Assembly: GCA_019187495.1 (NCBI GenBank)
Contig: JABAQN010000029.1
Location: 62,001 to 126,000 of the forward strand
Direction of reading: 5' to 3'
Source: Steroidobacteraceae bacterium
Lineage (GTDB): Bacteria > Pseudomonadota > Gammaproteobacteria > Steroidobacterales > Steroidobacteraceae
Length of the DNA stretch: 64,000 nt
The position numbers and the translations under genes are program-made. Below are positions 33,039 through 44,516 of the stretch, piece after piece; the stretch's first letter is position 1; each line of letters opens with the position of its first letter. The notes below the pieces were generated by a model. The model ran no database searches. It was not told where the DNA came from and saw nothing but the letters and a program-made list of their open reading frames with translations.

Positions 33039-35483
33039 TCACGTGCCGATGGGGTTTCGATAACTCAACAGACGAAGCGCGTTGATGACTACCAGCAGTG
33101 TCGAACCCTCATGAATGAGCACAGCGGGTCCGATCCCCAATCCCAGCACGGTGGCAGGGACCAGGAAGGCCACGACACCTAGGCTGACGACGATATTCTG
33201 CTTGATCACGCTGCGCGTGTGCCGGCTGAGGCCCACGGCGAACGGCAAATGTCGCAGATCATCGGCCATCAGCGCCACATCGGCCGTCTCCAGCGCGACG
33301 TCCGAACCCGCTGCGCCCATCGCGATACCGACCGTGGCATTCGCCATGGCGGGCGCGTCGTTGACGCCATCGCCGACCATCGCGACCTTGTTCGCTTCGC
33401 GCAATACCCGAACGGTCTCGACCTTGTCTTCCGGCATGAGATCGCCGCGCGCTTCGTCCAGCCCCACTTCAGCCGCAATCGCGTCAGCCACGCGCTGATG
33501 ATCGCCCGAGAGCATGATCATGCGCTGGATTCCGAGTCCGCGAAGCGCTTGCAGCGCAGCTTTCGCACCTTCGCGCGCGGTGTCGAGCAGACCAATGGCA
33601 CCCAAGTCCCGATCACCGATCCGCACCACCATGCTCGTGCGCCCCGCCTCCCGGAGCTGCGCGATGGCGCTGGCCGCTGCACTGCCCAATGGACTGATGC
33701 CCTCGACTCCGAACATCTCAGCCTTGCCGATCCACACCGTTTGCCCCGCCAAAGTCGCTTTGACGCCTCGGCCGGTCAGGCTTTCGAGGTCGGAGGCGAG
33801 TGGAATATCGCGCGCGCCCAATTTTGCTCGCCCGTCGCGGGCGATTGCAGCAGCAAGGGGGTGATCGCTTAGAGACTCCACCGCCACGGCGACGGCCAGC
33901 AGTTCCTCCTGCGTCGCGCCGTCTAGCGCGATCACGTCCGTGATTCGCGGGCGCCCTTCAGTCAGCGTGCCGGTCTTGTCGAAGGCCATCAGACCCAGCG
34001 AGCCCAACTCTTCCAGCGGAGCGCCCCCTTTAATCAGCACTCCGCCACGCGCCGCGCGGGCGATGCCCGAGAGCACCGCACTCGGTGTGGCAATGGCGAG
34101 CGCGCATGGACTGGCCGCCACCAGAACCGCCATCGCCCGGTAGAAGCTATCGCGGAATGGTTCATCGATCACGACCCACGCAAACAGCATGATCGTGGCC
34201 AACAGCAGCACAGCCGGCACGAAGATCCGCTCGAAGCGGTCCGTGAATCGCTGCGAGGGCGCCTTGCGCGTTTCGGCCTCGCTGACCATACGCACAACGC
34301 TCGCGAGCGTGGACTCGTTTGAAGTGCGCGTCACCTCCAGCTCGATGACACCGCTTCCGTTGATGGTTCCGGCGAAAACCCGCGACGCTGCGTCCACACT
34401 GTCCGGTCGCAGGCGTGCGGACGCAGCGTCCAACACCGCTCGCTTGTCTACCGGGATGCTCTCGCCAGTCACCGGCGCCTGATTGACGCTGGAGGTCCCT
34501 TGCACCACGAAGCCATCCGCGGGCAGCCGCTCATTCGGTCTGACCACGAGGACGTCTCCAATGCCGAGCGCCTCCACCGCAACTTCCTGCAGTTCGCCGT
34601 CCCGCTTCACGCGCGCCGTCTTCGGTGCCAGTTCGGCCAGCGCTTCGATGGCGCGCCTGGCGCGTCCCATCGCGTAGTGCTCGAGCGCATGTCCCAGGCT
34701 GAAGAGAAACAGCAGCAGAGCGCCCTCCGCCCATGCCCCGATCGCTCCGGCACCTGCCGCAGCCACCAGCATGAGCGTGTCGATCTCGAAGCGCTTCAGC
34801 CGCAGGTTCTCGATCGCCTCGCGCAAAGTGTAGAAGCCGCCGAAAAAGTAGGCCGCCCAGTAGAACCCGGTGGGCAACCACGATGGGGACGCCGGCACAA
34901 ATCGGGCAATCAGGAATCCCCCGAGGAGGAAGGCTCCGCTGAACAATGAGAAGAGGAGCTCCGTATTCGATCCGAGCAATCCTTCGTGGTGGTGCTCCTC
35001 TGAAGCGCCTCGCTGCCCGGAGTCCTGAGCCTCTTCGCTCACGCCGACCTGCCATCGCTCGAGCTCCCGCCGAAGCTGCTGTTCCGAGATCTTGTAGCGA
35101 TCGAATTCGATTCGAACGTTGCCGGTGGCACTCGCTTCGGCCTCGATGACACCGGTCAGAGCGGTCAATGCATCCGAGATCGTTCTCGCACGGCGCTGAT
35201 GTGCGATGCCCTGGGTGCTCCACAGAAGATGCCCAACCTGCTTGCTGATCCCCGCGCCCGCGCTTCGAACCACACTCTCGATTCGGCGCAAGGGGATCTT
35301 CTGGCGATCGTAATGCACACACAGCTGCGCACGGGGCTGCCCACGGGAAGCCGCCTTCACGTGAACTTCCACGATGCCGTCGATCGCCCGCAGACTGCGA
35401 GTCAGCCTCTCTACGCAGGCATCCGACTCATCGGGAATGCGCGGAAGCAGCACTTCGAGATCGAGGCGCAGTTTCTCAGTCAT
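33039..35483 (-). CDS. Heavy-metal P-type ATPase, P1B-4 subgroup (Co/Zn/Cd type)
   Basis: An ATP-driven exporter of divalent metal ions in the inner membrane, 814 residues. The catalytic DKTGT is near residue 500, the ATP hinge MVGDGVNDAPAM near 703, and the membrane metal site is SPC (ASPCALAIATPSAV near 456) with HEGST in the last TM region. SPC plus HEG(G/S)T defines the P1B-4 class (family knowledge). The N-terminus is long: two HMA-like folds (about 1-75 and 95-150) without the CxxC metal motif, then a short HHH segment (164-166). It is the last gene of the minus-strand metal operon, 31 bases after the dsbA-like gene. Confidence 0.92.
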   Translation of the reverse strand: MTEKLRLDLEVLLPRIPDESDACVERLTRSLRAIDGIVEVHVKAASRGQPRAQLCVHYDRQKIPLRRIESVVRSAGAGISKQVGHLLWSTQGIAHQRRARTISDALTALTGVIEAEASATGNVRIEFDRYKISEQQLRRELERWQVGVSEEAQDSGQRGASEEHHHEGLLGSNTELLFSLFSGAFLLGGFLIARFVPASPSWLPTGFYWAAYFFGGFYTLREAIENLRLKRFEIDTLMLVAAAGAGAIGAWAEGALLLFLFSLGHALEHYAMGRARRAIEALAELAPKTARVKRDGELQEVAVEALGIGDVLVVRPNERLPADGFVVQGTSSVNQAPVTGESIPVDKRAVLDAASARLRPDSVDAASRVFAGTINGSGVIELEVTRTSNESTLASVVRMVSEAETRKAPSQRFTDRFERIFVPAVLLLATIMLFAWVVIDEPFRDSFYRAMAVLVAASPCALAIATPSAVLSGIARAARGGVLIKGGAPLEELGSLGLMAFDKTGTLTEGRPRITDVIALDGATQEELLAVAVAVESLSDHPLAAAIARDGRAKLGARDIPLASDLESLTGRGVKATLAGQTVWIGKAEMFGVEGISPLGSAAASAIAQLREAGRTSMVVRIGDRDLGAIGLLDTAREGAKAALQALRGLGIQRMIMLSGDHQRVADAIAAEVGLDEARGDLMPEDKVETVRVLREANKVAMVGDGVNDAPAMANATVGIAMGAAGSDVALETADVALMADDLRHLPFAVGLSRHTRSVIKQNIVVSLGVVAFLVPATVLGLGIGPAVLIHEGSTLLVVINALRLLSYRNPIGT

Positions 35484-35514
35484 GGTGATCCCGGTGGCCC
35501 ACGAGGGTTACCTC

Positions 35515-36171
35515 TCAGTCAATGGCCCGGGCCACTTCCGCCATCACCATTTCGCGCAACATGACTGGATCTGGCTTGGGCAACAGTTTGCCGTTCACGT
35601 AAAAGGTGGGCGTGCTCTTGATGCCGACCGTGCGCAGATCCGCAATGTCCTGCGCGATGCGTTTCTCAGTGACATCGGACGCTACGTGCGCACGCGCGCG
35701 CTCCAGATCGACGCCCGCCTGGGCTGCCACTTGCCAAGCTCGTTCTGGATCAGGGGTGTCATGGTTGGCCCACATCGGTTGGGTCTCGAACATCGCAGTC
35801 AGGACGTCCTCGAACTTGCCTTGATCGCGCGCAGCCTCGAGGATGCGGACAGCATCGATCGAAATCTGTCCATGGAAGGGCACGTATCGCACGACCAGTC
35901 TCACCTCGCCCGCATGGTCGGCGAGGATCTGCTTCACGTGCGGATAGATGGCGCGACAACCCTCGCACGCGGGATCGAGGAACTCGACGATGGTCACGGG
36001 CGAAGTGGGTGAACCGATCACCGGCGAATGGGAACGCACGAGCGCATCGCCCAGGGAATCTCGATGATCGGGCGCGGGACGCTGCTCATGACGATTGAAG
36101 CCATAGATCAGCAGCGCAATAACTGCCGCCACCGACACTGCCGCAATGGCCATGATGACTGGACGCTTCAT
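35515..36171 (-). CDS. DsbA-like thiol-disulfide oxidoreductase, membrane-anchored
   Basis: A 218-residue thioredoxin-fold protein of the DsbA/BdbD type. The N-terminal TM anchor is MKRPVIMAIAAVSVAAVIALLIYG. The active site is C69-E-G-C72 in FLDPACEGC, with the cis-Pro in VGIKSTPTFYVNGK. The helical insertion (residues 100-170) includes PMWANHDTPDPERAWQ. It probably acts in the periplasm. It is placed between the P-type ATPase and a DUF411 gene, suggesting a role in folding or thiol maintenance of the metal-resistance proteins (inference). Confidence 0.88.
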   Translation of the reverse strand: MKRPVIMAIAAVSVAAVIALLIYGFNRHEQRPAPDHRDSLGDALVRSHSPVIGSPTSPVTIVEFLDPACEGCRAIYPHVKQILADHAGEVRLVVRYVPFHGQISIDAVRILEAARDQGKFEDVLTAMFETQPMWANHDTPDPERAWQVAAQAGVDLERARAHVASDVTEKRIAQDIADLRTVGIKSTPTFYVNGKLLPKPDPVMLREMVMAEVARAID

Positions 36172-36223
36172 CGAATCATTCCCCCGCTGAGTAAGCTAAC
36201 CCATTTCACTTGGCAAGCCAGAT

Positions 36224-36685
36224 CTAGACGCCGTGCCCCGGAGCGCTCGATGGAGCGCTCCAGGGGACGGTTCTCCCATCGGGCATCGCCAGCAGCAAGT
36301 GGCTGGAAGTTGCGCTGGACGCCTGGGCACTCGAACCTGGCTGCCTGTCCTCCTCCTGGATCAGCCCCTTTGCTCGCGGCCGAAGAGTCGCCAACGACTT
36401 GAGACTTGCTGGATCCACATGTCCTTCGACGAAGTAGCCCAGGTAGACGCCCAGGTGACAGCCGGAGTATTGCCGCGGTACGTCGCGCTGGCGCCGAAGA
36501 TAGCGAAGCGTCTCCACCTCCCTCAGCACGACGGTATACCCGGCTTGCTCCAGATCTTTCTTCCATTGGAAGGCACACGTGCATCCATGACGACGATAGA
36601 CCCTCACCAGTTGCTCCGCGGGCGTCCACACCGAGGTATCCACCGCAATCAGTGCCAGCAGGAGCACGCCGAGGGCAGCAAACAC
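36224..36685 (-). CDS. DUF411 metal-binding protein
   Basis: A 153-residue product with a GTG start at 36685 (no ATG upstream in frame before the czcA stop). An N-terminal hydrophobic helix (FAALGVLLLALIAV) exports or anchors it. The DUF411 core is VYRRHGCTCAFQWKKDLEQA then RDVPRQYSGCHLGVYLGYFVEGHV. The usual CGCC motif is here C35-T-C37, with C76-H77 retained. DUF411 proteins (including CopG) accompany copper, silver and other metal operons. The Ser/Gln-rich C-terminal tail after residue 110 is unusual. Confidence 0.8.
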   Translation of the reverse strand: MFAALGVLLLALIAVDTSVWTPAEQLVRVYRRHGCTCAFQWKKDLEQAGYTVVLREVETLRYLRRQRDVPRQYSGCHLGVYLGYFVEGHVDPASLKSLATLRPRAKGLIQEEDRQPGSSAQASSATSSHLLLAMPDGRTVPWSAPSSAPGHGV

Positions 36686-36786
36686 GAACAGTGACGCCCC
36701 GACGTACCCCCGCAGTCCACCTTGATCGGCGACCTCCCGGTCAGCGACCTCTTTTCGACCTGAGCCGCTCTGAGCCCGCTTGGCGA

Positions 36787-39951
<3,165 letters not shown>

Positions 39952-39958
39952 TCAGACC

Positions 39959-40999
39959 TCAGTGCCCGTGATCCGCTTCGCCCTTGCCCATCTCGGACTT
40001 GAGGGTGAAGCTGTTTCGGGTGGCGTAGGATTCGCCCACGCTGAGACCCTCGATGATCTCGACGATCTCTCCATCGGTACGGCCGCCCCTGACCGCGCGA
40101 GGCTCGAAGCCATGTTCATCTCGCACGAACACGACAGTCTTGCCCTCTACGGTCTGCAGGGCCGCGGACTGAACCGCGAGGGGCACCTCGGCACTCGAGA
40201 GCACAACATCGGCACCGACATACAGACCGGGTGGCCACTTTTGATCGCGGTTTGCGAGCTGCACCCGGGCAACCAGTGTCTGGTTGCTGCTGCTGCCGAA
40301 GGGAGCGACGTAGACGACCTTTCCCTCCGCTGACAATCCGGTATCCGCGCTTCGGACTCGAACGGTCTGACCCACCTTCACTTTGGCGAGGTCGCGCGGA
40401 AACACCGAGAGTTCGACCCATACGGTCGAGAGATCTGCCACCGTGAACAGGACTTTCTCGGCACTCTGTTCCCCTTCGTTTGCATTGCGTGCCGTGACGA
40501 CGCCATCGATGGGGGACACCACGGCGTAGGTTTGCAGGCTCTCGTTGCTCTCCACGGTCGCCAGCGTCTCCCCGCGCCGCACCGAATCGCCGACGCGCTT
40601 CCTGACGCTGCGGATCGCGCCCGGGAAGCGCGCCGTCACATCGAGTACGCGCTCGGCATTGGGTGCTATCACGCCGTAAAGCGAGAGGTGCTCCTTGAGC
40701 TGCGCAGCTCCGGCCTGAGCGACTTCGATTCCCCCGCGCTCGATCTGCTCTTCCGTCAGCGCGATGGATTGCGCTTCCTCGGTGTGCTCGCCTTCCTCGG
40801 CATGCCTTTCCTCCTCATCGTGGCGCTCCCCTTCTGCGTGTGCATCGCCTTTCGGCTGGGCAGCGGAATTCTTGCCCGCCGCCGCATCCGCATCGGGCGT
40901 GCCTGAGCTACACCCGGCCAAAGGCCACAGCAGGAGAGTGGAGACGATGGCGGCTGCCATTCGAGTCATCCGATTTCGCTCGACGTCAGTACTGATCAT
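39959..40999 (-). CDS. czcB: CzcB-type membrane fusion protein
   Basis: The periplasmic adaptor of the metal exporter, 346 residues. It is a lipoprotein-like precursor (LLLWPLAGCSSG). A His/Glu-rich segment (residues about 50-75, HAEGERHDEEERHAEEGEHTEE) probably binds metal. The biotinyl-lipoyl-like hairpin (AIRSVRKRVGDSVRRGETLATVES ... YAVVSPIDGVVTARNANEGE) and beta-barrel domain follow, with a His-containing C-terminus (EADHGH). It overlaps czcC by an ATGA. Confidence 0.93.
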   Translation of the reverse strand: MISTDVERNRMTRMAAAIVSTLLLWPLAGCSSGTPDADAAAGKNSAAQPKGDAHAEGERHDEEERHAEEGEHTEEAQSIALTEEQIERGGIEVAQAGAAQLKEHLSLYGVIAPNAERVLDVTARFPGAIRSVRKRVGDSVRRGETLATVESNESLQTYAVVSPIDGVVTARNANEGEQSAEKVLFTVADLSTVWVELSVFPRDLAKVKVGQTVRVRSADTGLSAEGKVVYVAPFGSSSNQTLVARVQLANRDQKWPPGLYVGADVVLSSAEVPLAVQSAALQTVEGKTVVFVRDEHGFEPRAVRGGRTDGEIVEIIEGLSVGESYATRNSFTLKSEMGKGEADHGH

Positions 41000-42291
41000 G
41001 GCAACGGTGCCTCGAGATTCTGAGTAGTGAGGGGTTCGCTTGTGAGTCGCTCGATTTCTGCAAGAAGACGGTGGTAGTCGGCAGCGGCTTCGATGGCCGC
41101 CTCGCTCACCGCGAGCAAGTCCTGCTGTGCGGTCTGCAGCTCGAGAAATGAGAACCGGCCGCGCTCATAGCCGGCTCGAGTCTGTGAAAGGGCCTCCCGG
41201 GCCTGCGGAATAGCTCGATCGCGAAGGGCAATCGCCCGGTCCTTGGCCGCGTATGCCTCCCTGTAGAGCGCGAAGAGCGTGCCCAGCGTCCGCGCCTTGC
41301 TCGCTTCCCTGTTCGCATCGACCTGCGCCCTTCGCGCACGCGCCTCGGTGATGGCCCCCTGGTTGCGATCGTAAATAGCCAGAGGCATCGAGAAGCCGGC
41401 AACCAGTGCGGCATCGCTCGATTCCTCGAAGCGACGCACTCCGACACTGAAGGCCACGTTGGGTCGAGTCTGGACTCGCGCGAGACGCAGCTCGGCATCC
41501 CGCATCCGTGCCTCGCTGGCAAAGCGAAGGATGTCGGGCGTGCGTTCGATCTTGGTCGAAAGGGACTCGAATGAGTCTATCGGCTCGAACTTAAACAGGT
41601 CCGCGGTTGCACGCGAGAACTGAGCGTCGATGCGCCCCCAGCTGAGCGCCAATGCGCTTCTTGCGGTCTCGAGTGCAATGTCGGCCTGGCGCTGTTCGAT
41701 CTGCGCGCGTGTCAGATCGATTTGCGCTCTACTCTCCTCTGCCACTGGCGAGCGACCGGATTTGACTCGTGCGGCGATCGCCTGCTGGGTCTTCTCCGCC
41801 AGCGACGTGTGTTCGGTGGCAAATCCTACTTTCTCCTGGGCCGCCACCACATCGATGTACTTGCGGGTGACGTCGGCCAGCAGGTCCAGCTGGCGGGCAC
41901 GAAGTTCCATTGACACGGCTTCGCTATCGATCTCGGCGATCGAGCGCCGAAGATCCCGTTTGCCGCCAAGCTCCACGACCTGGCTGAACGCCAGGGTGGT
42001 CTCGAGCGAATCCACTCCCTGATACGGTCCACCGCCCGCGAAATTCTCGAGTTCGATCGAGATTTCCGGATTCAGCTTCTTGTTTGCCTGAACAACGCGC
42101 GCCTGTGCAGCCGTCAGCTCATAGCGACTTGCCGCCAGTTCGGGATTGGCCGAAAGCGCGGCGTCCAGCGCCTGCGCAAGTGTCAGCGGACCTTGGGGTT
42201 CAAGTCCTTGCGCAGCCCAAGCCGTCGACGAGACGACAGCCAGCGTTGCGATCAGGCACGCGCCACCTGCGCGTGCGAGTCGAATTTCCAT
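40996..42291 (-). CDS. czcC: CzcC-type outer-membrane factor (TolC family)
   Basis: The outer-membrane exit duct of the tripartite pump. Its 431 residues begin with a signal peptide (MEIRLARAGGACLIATLAVVSSTAWA), then two OEP repeats with LTLAQALDAALSANPELAASRYELTAAQARV and long coiled-coil helices; GYERGRFSFLELQTAQQDLL is the conserved C-terminal repeat. It is the first of the czcCBA block. Confidence 0.93.
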   Translation of the reverse strand: MEIRLARAGGACLIATLAVVSSTAWAAQGLEPQGPLTLAQALDAALSANPELAASRYELTAAQARVVQANKKLNPEISIELENFAGGGPYQGVDSLETTLAFSQVVELGGKRDLRRSIAEIDSEAVSMELRARQLDLLADVTRKYIDVVAAQEKVGFATEHTSLAEKTQQAIAARVKSGRSPVAEESRAQIDLTRAQIEQRQADIALETARSALALSWGRIDAQFSRATADLFKFEPIDSFESLSTKIERTPDILRFASEARMRDAELRLARVQTRPNVAFSVGVRRFEESSDAALVAGFSMPLAIYDRNQGAITEARARRAQVDANREASKARTLGTLFALYREAYAAKDRAIALRDRAIPQAREALSQTRAGYERGRFSFLELQTAQQDLLAVSEAAIEAAADYHRLLAEIERLTSEPLTTQNLEAPLP

Positions 42292-42361
42292 GAAATCCTC
42301 CGGCGCCCGTGCAGAACTCGCACGTGCGCATCAGTGACAAGAGTCAGTGAATCAGGGAGGA

Positions 42362-42769
42362 CTAGACGGGAGGTCCGCGCAGCGGCGGACGAAAGAACAC
42401 GACAGGGCCAGCATGAGCAAGCTGGCTGCCGGGCAGGGCCACTTCATCGTACGACTGCAGGACGATCGCAGCGGCCGGGATTGCCACGGACGGCAACCAG
42501 AACTCATCGAAAGACGCCTTCTTCAGCAGGACTTCCGCTGCAGGCTGGATGTCTTTATCGCCGGAGTGATCCGTTACGGGATCTGTTTCACACGGATGGG
42601 AACCAAGATCCGCGACATGAATCGTCGCCGGAGGCTCTTTCCCGTCGAAACAAAGGTGCGCATGCGCGTCCGCCACTCGCAGGATGACGAGCATCCACGC
42701 GAAAACGCAAAGCAGCATCGGTTTGCGACGGAGAAGCGACACGCCGCGAAGTATGCCAACTTTATCCAT
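42362..42769 (-). CDS. CzcI-like periplasmic protein of metal-efflux operon
   Basis: A 135-residue protein with N-terminal hydrophobic segment (PMLLCVFAWMLVILRVADAHA) and conserved HLCFDGKEPPATIHVADL, followed by the D/H-rich TDHSGDKDIQPAAEVL. Proteins of this pattern are often found just upstream of czcC in beta- and gammaproteobacteria; function unproven, possibly metal sensing or regulation. The start at 42769 or an internal Met at 42718 are both possible. It is the first gene of the operon, 70 bases upstream of czcC. Confidence 0.75.
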   Translation of the reverse strand: MDKVGILRGVSLLRRKPMLLCVFAWMLVILRVADAHAHLCFDGKEPPATIHVADLGSHPCETDPVTDHSGDKDIQPAAEVLLKKASFDEFWLPSVAIPAAAIVLQSYDEVALPGSQLAHAGPVVFFRPPLRGPPV

Positions 42770-42931
42770 CAGGATCGAGTGAACAAATGAGAAAGGCGTC
42801 TCGGTTGGGAGGCTAAGCGATTGACGCGGGTCGATTCGCTATAAAGAAGCGTGGAACTACTGGTGGGTCAGGCGCAGGCCGACCCGCTGGCTCTGGTCGC
42901 ATCCTGCCACCGGCCCCGCATCCGTCCATTT

Positions 42932-43174
42932 CTAACTTCTCGGGCCGTACAGGATGATCGCCATGCCTATGATGGAGGCGGCACTGCCCACCAAATCCCA
43001 TCGATGCGGTCGCACGCCCTCCACCGCCCACAACCACAGCACAGCGATCGCGACATAGAGGCCTCCGTAGGCCGCATAGGTGCGTCCCGCGGATGTCGGA
43101 TGCAATGTCAATAACTAGGCGAAGAGCGCCAGGCTCACTGCAGCGGGCAGCAGAGCAGTGCGATCAACGCGCAT
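42932..43174 (-). pseudogene. Decayed ynfA (UPF0060 membrane protein)
   Basis: The minus strand reads ALLPAAVSLALFA[22 protein letters not shown] then [20 protein letters not shown] and [14 protein letters not shown], which is the C-terminal two thirds of YnfA. The in-frame TAG at 43117-43115 replaces the Trp of the usual FAWLLTLHP. The first roughly 35 residues are missing upstream of 43174. So it is both truncated and interrupted. YnfA-family genes travel with metal-resistance and drug-efflux clusters. Confidence 0.8.
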
Positions 43175-43201
43175 CAATTCGGCAGTTTGGAGGACCGTGA
43201 C

Positions 43202-43245
43202 TATGGGCCACAATGTGGCCCTTTAGTCGCTGCAAGGGCATCCGC
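43202..43245 (+). repeat. Degenerate second oriT-like copy
   Basis: The palindrome GGGCCACAATGTGGCCC (43204-43220) and following TTAGTCGC match 8398-8422. The spacing from palindrome end to ATCC is the same (ATCC starts at 43239 versus 8433). The nic core is altered from TATCCTGC to CATCCGCT. It lies 313 bases from attR and about 240 bases after the ynfA remnant. Confidence 0.65.
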
Positions 43246-43473
43246 TGATACGCAGAACATTCGCCTGATACCCGGCGTACCGGTATAGATCTGGTGTAGC
43301 CCCCCCGCTTCGCGAATAAGACGCTACAGAGGCCCTGCGAGCGTTGGCCTGCTCCGGGCATCATGAATGGCATGCGGCAGACCTTCCCAAGTGACGGTAC
43401 TCCCGCCTGCACGCCGCTCTTGTGGGCATACGCAGAGTTCATGGCCCTGCTTGTTCGCCGCGACAGCCTATGC

Positions 43474-43493
43474 CTTGGTGTTGGGGGTATCTA
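43474..43493 (+). promoter_or_regulatory. G-rich repeat near attR (candidate arm-type site)
   Basis: GTTGGGGGTATCT at about 43480-43492 matches the CTTGGGGGTATCTC repeat that directly precedes the integrase start (4989-5001). It is placed 66 bases inside attR, as expected for an integrase accessory site. Confidence 0.45.
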
Positions 43494-43557
43494 TGGGGCA
43501 CGAAATTGAGATTGAGCCAAGCCAACTGCCATAGAAACAGGGAGTTGGACTGGTCTA

Positions 43558-43579
43558 TCGAGTCCTCTCCTGGCACCAA
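43558..43579 (+). other. attR: imperfect copy of the tRNA-Leu 3' end
   Basis: TCGAGTCCTCTCCTGG (43558-43573) is identical to the tRNA T-arm and acceptor end at 4820-4835. It continues CACCAA, with one G missing relative to GGGCACCA. It marks the distal end of the element. Confidence 0.8.
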
Positions 43580-43631
43580 TCCCGGGTTTCCAGGCGCTGT
43601 GGCATCGATCGGCGCGCGCCGAAAGCAAAAT

Positions 43632-43880
43632 TCAACTCCGCTCATCGCCCGGCAAGGGTGGCGCCTTGCGCGCGGCACGCACATATCGCAGCAGATCTTT
43701 CGGGCTCGCATCACCTGCACGCTCCCGAAGGAACTCGGCCGCCGTGCGCAGCACACCCACTTTCTCGGCCACCGCCGCAGCGATGAACTGATTGAGGGAC
43801 ACGCCCTCTTCACGCGCCAATGCCGCTGCTGCCGTCTTGATCGAATTCGGCAGCTTCAATGGATATGTGCTCTTGCTCAT
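43632..43880 (-). CDS. Antitoxin of PIN-type toxin-antitoxin pair
   Basis: An 82-residue protein starting MSKSTYPLKLPNSIKTAAAA at 43880. The pattern L.LP.SI...A..LA..EGVSLNQFIAAAVAEKV is the ribbon-helix-helix fold of CopG/HicB-type antitoxins. The C-terminal half (LRERAGDASPKDLLRYVRAAR) would bind the toxin. Its ATG overlaps the stop of the PIN gene (ATGA). It is located just outside attR, so it belongs to the chromosome or an older insertion. Confidence 0.82.
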   Translation of the reverse strand: MSKSTYPLKLPNSIKTAAAALAREEGVSLNQFIAAAVAEKVGVLRTAAEFLRERAGDASPKDLLRYVRAARKAPPLPGDERS

Positions 43881-44302
43881 GGCTTCGGCAACTCCTTCAG
43901 CAACTGCGCCGGCGTCAATATCCGCATCCCGAACTTCACCCATGCCGATTCGAAATCGATCACGTTGTGCGTCACGATGGCATCGGCATGCCCGTTCACC
44001 GCCGCTTCGAGCATCAGTTCGTCGGCCGGGTCACGCAATTGCGGCCGCCATCGGAAGCTGATTTCCACCGGTTCTGCCGCGGCGGCCAGAGCACGGAGGA
44101 ATCCTTCGATATCCTTCTCGCTCATGTGGGTGGCCAGGCGCTGTTCCGGTCGCAACAGCACAGCCTCGTACTCGAGAAATACCGCGGTAGTGACGAGCGG
44201 CCTCAAGCGCCGCCTCGCGATTGCTGCCAGCAGGAGACTGCTCGCTCCGAGCTGACTGCGCAGCCCTGCAACCAGCACCGAGGTGTCCACCACGACGCGC
44301 AC
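43877..44302 (-). CDS. PIN-domain toxin (COG1569-type RNase)
   Basis: A 141-residue PIN nuclease. Acidic residues of the metal site are D6 (VVVDTSVLVAGL), the Glu in FLEYEAVLLRPE, the Asp in RDPADELMLEAA, and the final Asp in THNVIDFESA. Family members cleave RNA and are neutralised by the partner antitoxin encoded next to them. Here the toxin precedes the antitoxin, the reverse of most RHH-PIN pairs but usual in this subfamily. Confidence 0.85.
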   Translation of the reverse strand: MRVVVDTSVLVAGLRSQLGASSLLLAAIARRRLRPLVTTAVFLEYEAVLLRPEQRLATHMSEKDIEGFLRALAAAAEPVEISFRWRPQLRDPADELMLEAAVNGHADAIVTHNVIDFESAWVKFGMRILTPAQLLKELPKP

Positions 44303-44516
44303 GGCTGGATTCTATGTGACATCCCATGAGATGTCTATCTGGTCATGCGGGGCCGATGACGCGCATGTTCCATGGCCGCAGTCCCTCACTTCCATTGCTC
44401 ATGGCCGGAAGCGATGCGCGCGCCAGCGCGGCCATCAGCGTCATCCGAAAAGCGCGTCGATCGGCTCTGTGTTGGCCGGTCGAAACGGATCGGCAAGCTT
44501 CAGCCTGTCTCAGACG
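44303..44516. other. Intergenic stretch
   Basis: Nothing recognisable is seen between the PIN toxin start and the end of the polyamine operon, apart from the expected toxin-antitoxin promoter near 44303. Confidence 0.4.

Larger units (their letters stand above)
43175..43557. other. Right end of the element: no gene; second oriT-like copy
   Basis: There is no supported gene. The region contains a duplicate of the oriT palindrome region (43202-43245) and, near 43474-43492, a G-rich repeat like those upstream of int. The frame 43164-43442 (minus) merely translates the repeat. Confidence 0.6.

Noticed and set aside
32824-33063. Cys-rich 79-codon plus-strand frame
   Set aside because: Overlaps the end of the P-type ATPase gene, has no Shine-Dalgarno and no conserved spacing of its cysteines.
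43164-43442. 92-codon minus-strand frame at the right element end
   Set aside because: It contains the translated oriT-like repeat and has no start signal or similarity.
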